From Clostridia bacterium (GTDB lineage Bacteria > Bacillota > Clostridia > RUG12999): a DNA stretch of 64,000 bases. Of the stretch, positions 55,012 to 61,910 are shown one piece after another; the stretch's first letter is position 1, and the number at the start of each line of letters is the position of its first letter. The notes under the pieces were generated by a model, which was not told where the DNA came from, ran no database searches, and worked only from the letters and a program-made list of their open reading frames with translations. The position numbers and the translations under genes are program-made. The stretch spans positions 62,001 to 126,000 of the forward strand of contig JAFQMF010000017.1 in NCBI GenBank assembly GCA_017396395.1, written 5' to 3'.

Positions 55012-55083
55012 TTATTTTGCACCGGTACATAAACATATTAAAAAAATTACTGCGAAAATTACCATAAAAAATATAATTAACAT
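55012..55083 (-). CDS. Small hydrophobic ORF (23 residues)
   Basis: The ORF reads MLIIFFMVIFAVIFLICLCT followed by GAK, one continuous membrane helix with a short polar tail. A GGGAG ribosome binding site lies about ten bases upstream. It is 70 bases downstream of the candidate structured RNA on the same strand, after its terminator. Such peptides include type I toxins and small membrane regulators, but nothing proves that this one is translated. Homology cannot be judged by eye at this length. Confidence 0.35.
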   Translation of the reverse strand: MLIIFFMVIFAVIFLICLCTGAK

Positions 55084-55156
55084 TATGTAGCCACTCCCTT
55101 TTGTATTTATGCACTTTTGAGGAGAATATTACCTCTCTTTCGATTACTCCATAAAT

Positions 55157-55368
55157 TAAAAAGTGCGACAGCCAGAGCCGTCGCACAAAAAACGCAAACT
55201 CCGATTGTCGCCAAACAATTTTACATTGAAGCTATCAAAATACTCTTCATTGTGTGGAACTTGCATTTTTATCAAATTCACTCAATGAAAAGTATGGCTA
55301 AATAAGGGTATAAAAATACCTGTAAAAATAAATAGCTTCAATTTATTTATATGTAAAATTATTTGGCA
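55157..55368 (-). ncRNA. Candidate structured non-coding RNA with own promoter and terminator
   Basis: On the minus strand a promoter predicts a start near 55368. The RNA's 5' arm GCCAAATAATTTTAC (55367-55353) pairs with GTAAAATTGTTTGGC (55224-55210), and ATTGAAGCTAT (55342-55332) with ATAGCTTCAAT (55235-55225). Inside are a GGTAT/ATACC hairpin (55320-55307) and a 13-bp helix (ATACTTTTCATTG 55295-55283 with CAATGAAGAGTAT 55252-55240). Both long helices contain one G-U wobble that would be a C-A mismatch on the opposite strand, which favours the minus-strand transcript. A GC-rich terminator ends it. No ORF fits. Size and shape recall 6S RNA, but I cannot assign a family. Confidence 0.55.
55158..55186 (-). 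terminator. Terminator of the candidate ncRNA
   Basis: On the minus strand GTGCGACGGC pairs with GCTGTCGCAC with a tight loop (one G-U), followed by five Ts. Confidence 0.8.
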
Positions 55369-55373
55369 TAACC

Positions 55374-55402
55374 ATTATACCACATTACTTTCAAAAAATC
55401 AA
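55374..55402 (-). promoter_or_regulatory. Promoter of the candidate ncRNA
   Basis: On the minus strand TTGATT (55402-55397), 17-bp spacer, TATAAT (55379-55374). The predicted start coincides with the first base-paired arm of the RNA. Confidence 0.75.
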
Positions 55403-55600
55403 GATGCGAAATATCCTTTGTTTTTGCAAAAAAGAATAGAAATATAACCCTTTATCCTTAAGAAAAAAGGGCAGTTTGAAATTGTAAGCTATGTTTTAAA
55501 TAAATAAAAGTGAATTTAAGCCTAATTCAAATTCTACAAAACACATAATATTATACCCCATCTTAATAATAAATATTGTTTATTAATTGCGACATATAAG
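55403..55600. other. AT-rich intergenic stretch
   Basis: About 200 bp with no ORF, RNA or repeat that I can support. Confidence 0.5.
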
Positions 55601-55757
55601 GTTTAGGCTCCCTTGTGTAAAGGGAGCTGTCAGCATAGTTCACATAGTGAACTATTGATGACTGAGGGATTGTATTTGCTTTGTTTATTCTCAACCCCTC
55701 CGAGTTTGCCTTGCAAACCCACCTCCCCTTACACAGGTGAGGCTTTCTTTCGACAAC
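55601..55757. repeat. MITE-like dispersed repeat with terminal inverted ends
   Basis: One end reads GGCTCCCTTGTGTAAAGGGA and the other CCTCCCCTTACACAGGTGAG, near-inverted copies of each other. The interior has a hairpin (agttcac/gtgaact, near 55634-55648) and a TTTGCCTTGCAAA palindrome. Elements of this type, with ends close to 'CTCCCTTGTGTAAAGGGAGCT', are scattered through many gut Clostridia genomes (from general knowledge). No transposase gene lies inside. Confidence 0.7.
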
Positions 55758-55826
55758 ATTTGACATATCCATTATAATCAGCGAACGATTTAGATTCCAT
55801 CGTTTTCGTCGCCACACCAACACAAA

Positions 55827-55858
55827 AACGGCAATCCTTTTAAAAGGATTGCCGTTTC
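55827..55858. terminator. Terminator after the ABC ATPase pseudogene
   Basis: A perfect 15-bp stem without a real loop (aacggcaatcctttt with aaaaggattgccgtt), flanked by A-rich and T-rich sequence. It lies downstream of the minus-strand transporter remnants. Confidence 0.8.
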
Positions 55859-55865
55859 ATTTAAA

Positions 55866-56174
55866 TTATAGAACTTTATTTAAAAAGTCGATAGTTCTGG
55901 GATGTTTGGGATTGGAGAAGATTTCTTCAGGAGTTCCTTCTTCGAGTATTACCCCTTCGTCCATAAACAGGACTCTGTCGGCAACCTCACGGGCAAAACC
56001 CATTTCATGGGTTACCACCACCATGGTCATACCATCTTTTGCAAGCTGTTTCATAACGGACAGAACCTCACCTTCGGTTATATCCACTGAAATGCCGTTT
56101 AAAACATTGTTATGACCAAAAGATTTTTTTAAATCTTTTACATGAATTTTTATATTATTATCTTTCACGGTCAA
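55866..56174 (-). pseudogene. Amino-acid ABC transporter ATPase with in-frame deletion of the catalytic core (glnQ-like)
   Basis: The roughly 102-residue product keeps the N-terminal strand region ([20 protein letters not shown]) and the C-terminal third ([42 protein letters not shown]) of a GlnQ/HisP-type ATPase of about 240 residues. Walker A, the signature motif and Walker B are gone. The join reads EGEV|LSVM, and intact relatives carry a GEV tripeptide on both sides of the missing part, so recombination between short direct repeats is likely. It cannot hydrolyse ATP. The start is probably the TTG at 56174 (AAAGGAG upstream) or the GTG at 56168, overlapping the permease gene. Confidence 0.85.
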
Positions 56175-56832
56175 GGCTGAGTCTCCTTTCCAGTGCATTT
56201 GCAACCTGCTGCAGTGCGAGAATTACTACAAGATACATTACCGCAACAATAGCCCACATATCAAAGGATTTAAATGTAATTGATATAACATTCTGGGCTT
56301 TGTTAACCAGTTCCGGAAAACCGATAACCGATAAAAGCGATGTGTCTTTGAGTGTTATAATAAACTGGTTGACAATGCTCGGAATCATATTTTTAATAGC
56401 CTGGGGCAATACAACTCTGAACATTGATCTCCAATAAGACAGACCGAGACTTCTTGCCGCCTCCATCTGACCGGGGTCAATAGTCTGAATACCCGCACGA
56501 ATGATTTCCGACATATATGCACCACAGTTTAAGGCCAGACAAATTGTACCTGCCTGAAGTGCACTAAGTACGAATTTTGCGCCGAAGGATGTTCTTATTC
56601 CGTAAGGAACACCATAAAAAATAAAGAATGCAAGAACAATCAGCGGTACACCTCGTATAAGGTTTACATATACCACCGATATGGCTTTGGAAACTTTGTT
56701 GTCAACAACACTTGCAAGTCCAAAGATTATACCGAGTATGCAACCAAAAATAAGTCCGCACAAAGCAAGCAGGAGCGTCTGACCCATTGCAGCCAGAAGA
56801 AGATGACCGTATGTGCTGATAAGTTGAACCAT
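56158..56832 (-). CDS. Amino-acid ABC transporter permease (HisM/GlnP family)
   Basis: This 224-residue inner-membrane permease has about five helices. The cytoplasmic EAA loop that docks the ATPase is [22 protein letters not shown] near residue 135. The N-terminal [19 protein letters not shown] is typical of polar amino-acid permeases. The gene itself looks intact. Its ATPase partner is deleted in its core and its binding protein is truncated, so the transporter cannot work unless it borrows parts from elsewhere. An AGGAGG site precedes the ATG. Confidence 0.88.
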   Translation of the reverse strand: MVQLISTYGHLLLAAMGQTLLLALCGLIFGCILGIIFGLASVVDNKVSKAISVVYVNLIRGVPLIVLAFFIFYGVPYGIRTSFGAKFVLSALQAGTICLALNCGAYMSEIIRAGIQTIDPGQMEAARSLGLSYWRSMFRVVLPQAIKNMIPSIVNQFIITLKDTSLLSVIGFPELVNKAQNVISITFKSFDMWAIVAVMYLVVILALQQVANALERRLSLDRER

Positions 56833-56858
56833 GAGAATAAGCTCCTCCTAAAAAAGTT

Positions 56859-56888
56859 AAAGGGCACCAGATAACCCAATGCCCTTTC
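56859..56888 (-). terminator. Hairpin between binding-protein remnant and permease
   Basis: On the minus strand aagggca pairs with tgccctt, and a T run follows shortly after. In intact operons such a hairpin often lowers permease expression relative to the binding protein. Confidence 0.6.
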
Positions 56889-56899
56889 AGTTAACCAAA

Positions 56900-57043
56900 T
56901 TAACCGAGATACTTTGCAGTTATCTCATCATATTTTCCGTTTTCACGGATGTTTTTAAGACCTGCATTGAAAAGGTCAATAAGTTCCTGTTTGTCTGCAT
57001 CAAAGATTGCAAAATTATCAATAGCTGACTTATTTTCTGTGAA
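56900..57043 (-). pseudogene. Truncated amino-acid ABC transporter substrate-binding protein
   Basis: Only the last 47 or so residues remain: NFAIFDADKQELIDLFNAGL followed by KNIRENGKYDEITAKYLG and a stop. This is the usual C-terminal helix pair of periplasmic-type binding proteins (SBP family 3). In frame, a TGA lies just upstream near 57043. The rest of the gene has been replaced by an unrelated acyltransferase-type fragment, so this is a deletion or insertion scar. Confidence 0.75.
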
Positions 57044-57342
57044 TTCTCACACCATAGCCAACTCCTGCTTTATTCCCGTCACAAAGCCACTTTTTAAATA
57101 CCCTCTGCATAGAGGCGTTTTTGCAATCCTGCAAGTCCGTGAGGATAATCCTTCAAATTGCTGCCGAAAATCCTCCACGCATCGTCAAACTTCTCCTGCA
57201 GCTCATTTTCAACAATTTCAAACTGATTCATAAACTTAACAATGCTGGATTCCGGTTTTAAAATCTTTCTGTTATCGTAAAACAAAAGCCATGAATGGCA
57301 AACAAATACAAGATAGCCCTGTTTTTCAAGAGCTGCATCAGG
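57030..57342 (-). pseudogene. Acyltransferase-domain (GNAT-like, DUF5596-type) protein remnant, frameshifted
   Basis: Two frames together read the C-terminal part of the clostridial 'acyltransferase domain-containing protein' family: FVCHSWLLFYDNRKILKPES, IVKFMNQFEI and FDDAWRIFG in one frame, then SMQRVFKKWLCDGNKAGVGYGV in another, ending at a stop at 57030. The frame changes near 57095-57115. A stop codon interrupts the upstream side at about 57343. The 5' half is missing, so the gene is dead. The family match rests on memory of these motifs. Confidence 0.65.
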
Positions 57343-57408
57343 TCATTGTTTACAATAAGATTTTTATCAAATTTATCAAGCAATTCAAGATAAATTCATA
57401 TGGAAAAG

Positions 57409-57437
57409 TTGAAATTTCAGGAAATATGGAGTATAAT
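57409..57437 (+). promoter_or_regulatory. Promoter of the patatin-like gene
   Basis: TTGAAA at 57409-57414, 17-bp spacer, TATAAT at 57432-57437. It shows that translation must begin after about 57444. Confidence 0.75.
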
Positions 57438-57470
57438 AAAAAAAGAAATTATGCTCAGGAAGTGAAATCT

Positions 57471-58319
57471 TTGAAAAAAGGATTAATATTAGAAGGCGGT
57501 GCTATGAGAGGACTATTTACCGCCGGAGTACTAGATGTAATGATGGAAAACGGAATTGTATATGATGGTGCTATCGGCGTTTCTGCCGGAGCTGCTTTTG
57601 GATGCAATTATAAATCCGGACAAATTGGCCGTGTTATCAGATATAATACTAAATTTATAAGAGATAAAAGATATTGCGGATTTAGAGTTCTTTTACGAAC
57701 AGGTAATTTCTATAGTACAGAGTTCTGCTATAAAGAGGTTCCTCTGAAATATGACATTTTTGATTTTGATGCATATAGAAAAAATCCAATGGATTTTTAT
57801 GTAGTGTGTACTGATATTGAAGCAGGAAAGGCTGTTTATCATAAATTTGAAGGAGATAAAGAAACCGGATTCGATTGGATTCGTGCATCGGCATCTATGC
57901 CTATTGTTTCACAGATAGTGGAAATAGACGGTAAAAAATTACTCGATGGTGGTATTACCGATTCTGTGCCTCTCAAATATTTTCAGAGTATAGGATATGA
58001 CAAAAATGTAGTTATTCTCACACAACCTAAAGGATATGTGAAAAAGAAAAATAGATTTATTCCGTTAATAAAACATATTTATAAAAATTATCCTAATATG
58101 GTTGAAGCAATAAAAAACAGACACAATGTGTATAATGATACTCTTGATTATATCTCAGAACAAGAAAAAATGGGAACCGCATTTGTAATTCAACCAAAAG
58201 AAGATCTTCCTGTAAAAAGAACAGAAAGATCCCCTGAAAAACTAAGAGAAACATATGAAATTGGTAGGCAAATAGCTTTGGAACTTCTTCCTGATATTCT
58301 TGAATATCTTAACAGATAA
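57471..58319 (+). CDS. Patatin-like phospholipase family protein
   Basis: Serine lipid acyl hydrolase of 282 residues from the chosen TTG. The oxyanion motif is LEGGAMRGLFTAGVLD near residue 7. The nucleophile is Ser38 in GVSAGAAFG. The catalytic aspartate is in LLDGGITDSVPL near 160. It forms the Ser-Asp dyad typical of bacterial patatins (YjjU-like), which hydrolyse membrane lipids. An upstream frame extends to 57291, but it runs through the promoter. AGGAAG eight bases before the TTG at 57471 supports that start. It has no signal peptide and neighbours are pseudogenes, so it survived in a decaying region. Confidence 0.9.
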   Translation: MKKGLILEGGAMRGLFTAGVLDVMMENGIVYDGAIGVSAGAAFGCNYKSGQIGRVIRYNTKFIRDKRYCGFRVLLRTGNFYSTEFCYKEVPLKYDIFDFDAYRKNPMDFYVVCTDIEAGKAVYHKFEGDKETGFDWIRASASMPIVSQIVEIDGKKLLDGGITDSVPLKYFQSIGYDKNVVILTQPKGYVKKKNRFIPLIKHIYKNYPNMVEAIKNRHNVYNDTLDYISEQEKMGTAFVIQPKEDLPVKRTERSPEKLRETYEIGRQIALELLPDILEYLNR

Positions 58320-58348
58320 AATGTAACATATAGGGCTTGGTATGCTGA

Positions 58349-58486
58349 AGCAATATTTTATCACATTCATCCATCGGAAAAGACCTTAGCACCCTAACAA
58401 AATTCTTATTAAAAACCCAAGTATATGCTAAAACCTTGATTCCTATGATTACAAAGGTTAATAATCTTGATTGTAATGCGTTTTGA
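58349..58486 (+). pseudogene. Possible tyrosine-recombinase C-terminal remnant
   Basis: A 45-codon open stretch without a start codon contains LSHSSIGKDLSTLTKFLLKT followed by QVYAKTL. This resembles the 'G-DL-TL-KFLGH---TQVYAK' region around the catalytic residues of phage-type integrases, with the LGH replaced. Too short for certainty. It would fit a decayed mobile element in this scarred region. Confidence 0.3.
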
Positions 58487-58493
58487 AATTTTG

Positions 58494-58703
58494 CTAGTTT
58501 ATTGATATAACTTTATATCCTGCCCCTTCAATAACATTCTTTAACTGGTTATTTGTCATATCTTCCATACAGGTAACTACTGCCTTGCCCCCATCTTCAA
58601 GAGAAACAGTGGCAGTTACCCCCTGAATTTCATTTAATAGTTTTTCTACCCTTCCTGTACAGTGACTGCACATCATTCCTTCAATTTTAATTACCTTTGT
58701 CAT
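58494..58703 (-). CDS. Possible separate CopZ-like copper chaperone by internal initiation
   Basis: In-frame ORF of 69 residues inside the 3' end of copA. The ATG is preceded by AAAGGAG at 8-base spacing. It would give a complete HMA-fold chaperone (MTKVIKIEGMMCSHCTGRVE, ending GAGYKVISIN), the size of free CopZ. The signal is clear in the sequence, but actual independent translation is inferred. Confidence 0.5.
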   Translation of the reverse strand: MTKVIKIEGMMCSHCTGRVEKLLNEIQGVTATVSLEDGGKAVVTCMEDMTNNQLKNVIEGAGYKVISIN

Positions 58704-60950
58704 TTTCTTTTCTCCTTTTTTCTCTTTACCGAAAAATCTTAATCTAAGTGCATTTGATACTACAAAAAGACTGGATAAACTCATAGCCAGTGATGCTACC
58801 ATAGGATTCAAAGAAATTCCCAGTCCCGACAACATACCGGCTGATAAAGGTATTGCCAATATGTTATAGAAAAATGCCCAGAACAGATTTTCCTTAATAT
58901 TTTTAATAACCGCTTTACTTAAATCAATCGCCTTAATGCTGTCTGCGAAATTGCCGTGCATCAGCACCACATCCGCTGAATCTATAGCTATGTCACTTCC
59001 CTTTCCTATGGCTATACCCACATCTGCTCTTGCTAAAGCGGGAGCATCATTTATGCCATCACCTATCATAGCAACAGGCTTCCCTTTTGTCATAAGCTCT
59101 CTTATAACCTGTTCCTTTTCGTCAGGTTTTACCTGTGCAATTACTTTTTCAATTCCTGCCTTTTTTGCTACAGCATTCGCAGTAACCTTGTTATCTCCTG
59201 TAAGCATTATAAGCTCTATTCCTCGTTTTCTAAGCTGTGACCACGCTGTCATTCCCCCCTCACGGAAGGTATCGCTTATTCCAATAAGTCCCAGATATTT
59301 TCCTTCTTTTGCAACATATAATACTGTTTTACCCTCCAGTGCCATAAGGGTATCTTCCTGAAACTGAATTTTTTCTTCTCTTAAAAGCTCACCGCTTCCT
59401 ATTATCACAGCTTCCCCATTGATTTTCCCTTTAATTCCCAGACCTTTAATCTGAGTAAAATCCTCTACCTGTAAAAGGACAGCTCCTTCTGCTTTTTTCA
59501 TTATCGCCGCCGCTAAAGGATGCTCTGATTTTTGCTCCAAAGATGCAGCTAATAACAGTAATTCATTTTCTTGTGTTTCTGGCTGAGTTAATATATCCGT
59601 AACTTGTGGCTGACCTTTGGTTAGAGTTCCGGTTTTGTCGGTAACAATTGTTTTTACATTATGAAGTGTTTCAAGTGCCACAGCATTTTTAAATAGTATT
59701 CCCTTTTGTGCACCCCTTCCCATACCTGCCATAATAGCAGTAGGGGTAGCAAGCCCTAAGGCACAAGGACAGGATATTACCAAAACGGATATGGCATATT
59801 TAAGTGCTTGCCCAACCTCATTTGCAAGAACCATCCATACTATAAAGGTAATAAGGGAAATGCTCATTACTATCGGCACAAATACTCCGCACACCTTGTC
59901 TGCCAGTCTAGCAACAGGTGCTTTCGAGCCTGAAGCATCCTGTACCAGTTTTATTATTTTTGAAAAAAGTGTATCCTCACCTACAGCCTGTGCCCTGTAG
60001 GTTAAATATCCTGATAAAAGAGTCGTTGCTCCTGTAACCTTTCCGTCCTTTTCTTTATATACAGGAATACTTTCCCCGGTAATGGCACTTTCATCACAGC
60101 TTCCATTTCCTGATAGAACAATTCCGTCACAGGGAATTTTTTCCCCTGCCTTTACTGCAACAACATCTCCTTTTACAATACTGCTTGCAGAAATTACCAT
60201 TTCTTTTCCCTCACGTATAACAGTTGCATTTTGAGGAGATAGCTTTATAAGTGCCTTTACTGCATCGGAGGTATGCTCCTTTGCCCTTTGTTCCAAATAT
60301 TTGCCTACCGTAATCAAAGTAAGTATCATAGCTGAGGATTCAAAATATAAATTTGAAGAAAGATTCTTTGCTATATAAAAGTCCCCTCTTGAACAGGATA
60401 TACAAATGGCATACATTGCATATACTCCATAAACAAACGCAGCCATAGACCCTGTGGCTACGAGGGTATCCATATTAGGGGCTTTATGAGCAAGGGCAGT
60501 AAACCCTTTTTTAAAGAAGTTAAAATTTATAAATATCACGGGTATGGTAAGCAGAAATTGGGTAAGCACGAAAGCAGGCAGGTATTCATTTGTGTGAAAA
60601 AAATTTGTCCCTGGCAACCCTGCCATATGCCCCATAGCGATATACATTAAAGGAACCAGAAAACATACTGATAAAATCAAACGAAGCTTTACATTACTTG
60701 CTTCTCTTTTTTGTCCTGCTTCCTGTTTTTTATTTCCTAAAATACTTGCTCCGTATCCGCCTTTTTCCACTGCCTGTATAATTTTTTCAGCAGTAGCAGG
60801 AAAATCAAAAACCACCTTCATATTATTATTTAAAAGGTTTACCTGTACATCCTTAACTCCTTCAAGGTTTTTTACGCTTTTCTCCACAAAAGCAGAGCAG
60901 GCTGAACAGGTCATTCCTGTTACATTGAAAACTTGTTTTGTTTCTGCCAT
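58494..60950 (-). CDS. copA: Copper-translocating P-type ATPase with fused C-terminal CopZ-like domain
   Basis: This 818-residue P1B-1 ATPase exports Cu(I). The N-terminal HMA domain has GMTCSAC (Cys15, Cys18). The membrane CPC motif is in ISCPCALGLATPTA near 400. Phosphorylation Asp is in DKTGTLTKG, and the hinge motif is GDGINDAPALA. At the C-terminus, after the last helices and a lysine-rich KEKKGEKK linker, comes a second HMA domain (GMMCSHCTGRVEKLL) of 69 residues. That domain starts with its own ATG at 58703 preceded by GGAG. Usual CopA proteins end after the helices. No copY or csoR regulator is adjacent. Confidence 0.93.
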   Translation of the reverse strand: MAETKQVFNVTGMTCSACSAFVEKSVKNLEGVKDVQVNLLNNNMKVVFDFPATAEKIIQAVEKGGYGASILGNKKQEAGQKREASNVKLRLILSVCFLVPLMYIAMGHMAGLPGTNFFHTNEYLPAFVLTQFLLTIPVIFINFNFFKKGFTALAHKAPNMDTLVATGSMAAFVYGVYAMYAICISCSRGDFYIAKNLSSNLYFESSAMILTLITVGKYLEQRAKEHTSDAVKALIKLSPQNATVIREGKEMVISASSIVKGDVVAVKAGEKIPCDGIVLSGNGSCDESAITGESIPVYKEKDGKVTGATTLLSGYLTYRAQAVGEDTLFSKIIKLVQDASGSKAPVARLADKVCGVFVPIVMSISLITFIVWMVLANEVGQALKYAISVLVISCPCALGLATPTAIMAGMGRGAQKGILFKNAVALETLHNVKTIVTDKTGTLTKGQPQVTDILTQPETQENELLLLAASLEQKSEHPLAAAIMKKAEGAVLLQVEDFTQIKGLGIKGKINGEAVIIGSGELLREEKIQFQEDTLMALEGKTVLYVAKEGKYLGLIGISDTFREGGMTAWSQLRKRGIELIMLTGDNKVTANAVAKKAGIEKVIAQVKPDEKEQVIRELMTKGKPVAMIGDGINDAPALARADVGIAIGKGSDIAIDSADVVLMHGNFADSIKAIDLSKAVIKNIKENLFWAFFYNILAIPLSAGMLSGLGISLNPMVASLAMSLSSLFVVSNALRLRFFGKEKKGEKKMTKVIKIEGMMCSHCTGRVEKLLNEIQGVTATVSLEDGGKAVVTCMEDMTNNQLKNVIEGAGYKVISIN

Positions 60951-61057
60951 ATAAATTTACTCCTTTCCTCCCTATTTATAATTTATTATAATAAAGACTA
61001 AGAGATTTATATTCCAATCATTTATTGACATACATTTTTTATAATTGTTGGATGTTT

Positions 61058-61513
61058 TTATTTACTGTCTATATACTTCAAAAGACCCTTGCATCCTTGT
61101 AACACATCTTTGTATGTTGTATCAAAATTGCCTGTGTACCACGGATCGGCAACATCTCTGTGGGAATCGGCAAACTCAAGTAATTTATATACTTTTTTCT
61201 CTTTGTCATCTCCTACAATCCGTAAGGTGTTACGCACATTCATCTTATCCATACAAATTAAATAATCATATTTTTCATAATCAGACTTTTCCAAATGTAT
61301 GGCACGCTTATGTGAATAGGATATTCCCAGACCATCTAAAATTTTTGCTGTTCCGTAATGAACAGGATTTCCTATCTCCTCATAGCTGGTAGCGGCAGAA
61401 GCCACATAAAACTCATCGCTTCTGCCTGATTTTTCCACCATATCTTTAAAAACAAATTCTGCCATAGGGCTACGACATATATTCCCGTGGCATATAAATA
61501 AAATACTAATCAT
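61058..61513 (-). CDS. Low-molecular-weight protein-tyrosine phosphatase
   Basis: This 151-residue enzyme has the P-loop CHGNICRS at residues 8-15 (Cys8 nucleophile, Arg14 phosphate binding) and the general-acid aspartate in DPWYTG near 122. Its length and order fit the family. Substrates could be tyrosine-phosphorylated exopolysaccharide regulators or arginine-phosphorylated proteins. No kinase partner lies nearby. Confidence 0.93.
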   Translation of the reverse strand: MISILFICHGNICRSPMAEFVFKDMVEKSGRSDEFYVASAATSYEEIGNPVHYGTAKILDGLGISYSHKRAIHLEKSDYEKYDYLICMDKMNVRNTLRIVGDDKEKKVYKLLEFADSHRDVADPWYTGNFDTTYKDVLQGCKGLLKYIDSK

Positions 61514-61850
61514 AAAGCTATCTCCATTATTTTGTAATTTTCAACAGTATTCAACATCATTAGACTTTTGTCAAGACTGGGATAAAAATTTTTGTTTTTC
61601 TCAAAGCCTTCCCCTTAAGGAGAAGGCTTTATAATTTTTATCCCTAACATCTTAAACGTTAAAATTAATGAACGATTTAGATGCCGCCACTTATTTATGA
61701 ATTGAATTGCCTTTATGCACCGATAGGTGCAATTTATAAGTGCAAGCTCAATTCATGAAACTTCAAGTTTCAAATCATGCCAAAGGCAATTCATTGAGTT
61801 TGCTTTGCGAACTCATTCTATCATAAAATTCGAAAAAAAACAAGCATTTC
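61514..61850. repeat. Palindrome-rich repeat region
   Basis: No gene. A hairpin at about 61600-61630 (aaagccttc with gaaggcttt) is followed by GAACGATTTAGAT at 61673-61685, a 13-mer that also occurs at 55783-55795 beside the first repeat. From 61690 to 61815 lie nested inverted repeats: gaattgccttt with aaaggcaattc, tgcaccgataggtgca, and gaaacttcaagtttc. Such GAATTGAATTGCC elements are common dispersed repeats in Clostridia (general knowledge). Confidence 0.6.
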
Positions 61851-61879
61851 TTGACTTTGCATTTAAAAAGTGGTATAAT
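61851..61879 (+). promoter_or_regulatory. Promoter of tsaD
   Basis: TTGACT at 61851-61856, 17-bp spacer, TATAAT at 61874-61879. Confidence 0.85.
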
Positions 61880-61910
61880 TCTACAGACTAAAAAGAAAGG
61901 ATGGGAGTAA

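Noticed and set aside
54956-55186. 76-residue minus-strand ORF over the ncRNA terminator
   Set aside because: It starts in the terminator hairpin, has mixed composition without a recognisable domain, and lacks a ribosome binding site.
57291-57470. Longer patatin-like ORF from 57291
   Set aside because: The extension covers the promoter at 57409-57437 and sense sequence of the opposite-strand acyltransferase remnant. The TTG at 57471 with AGGAAG is better.
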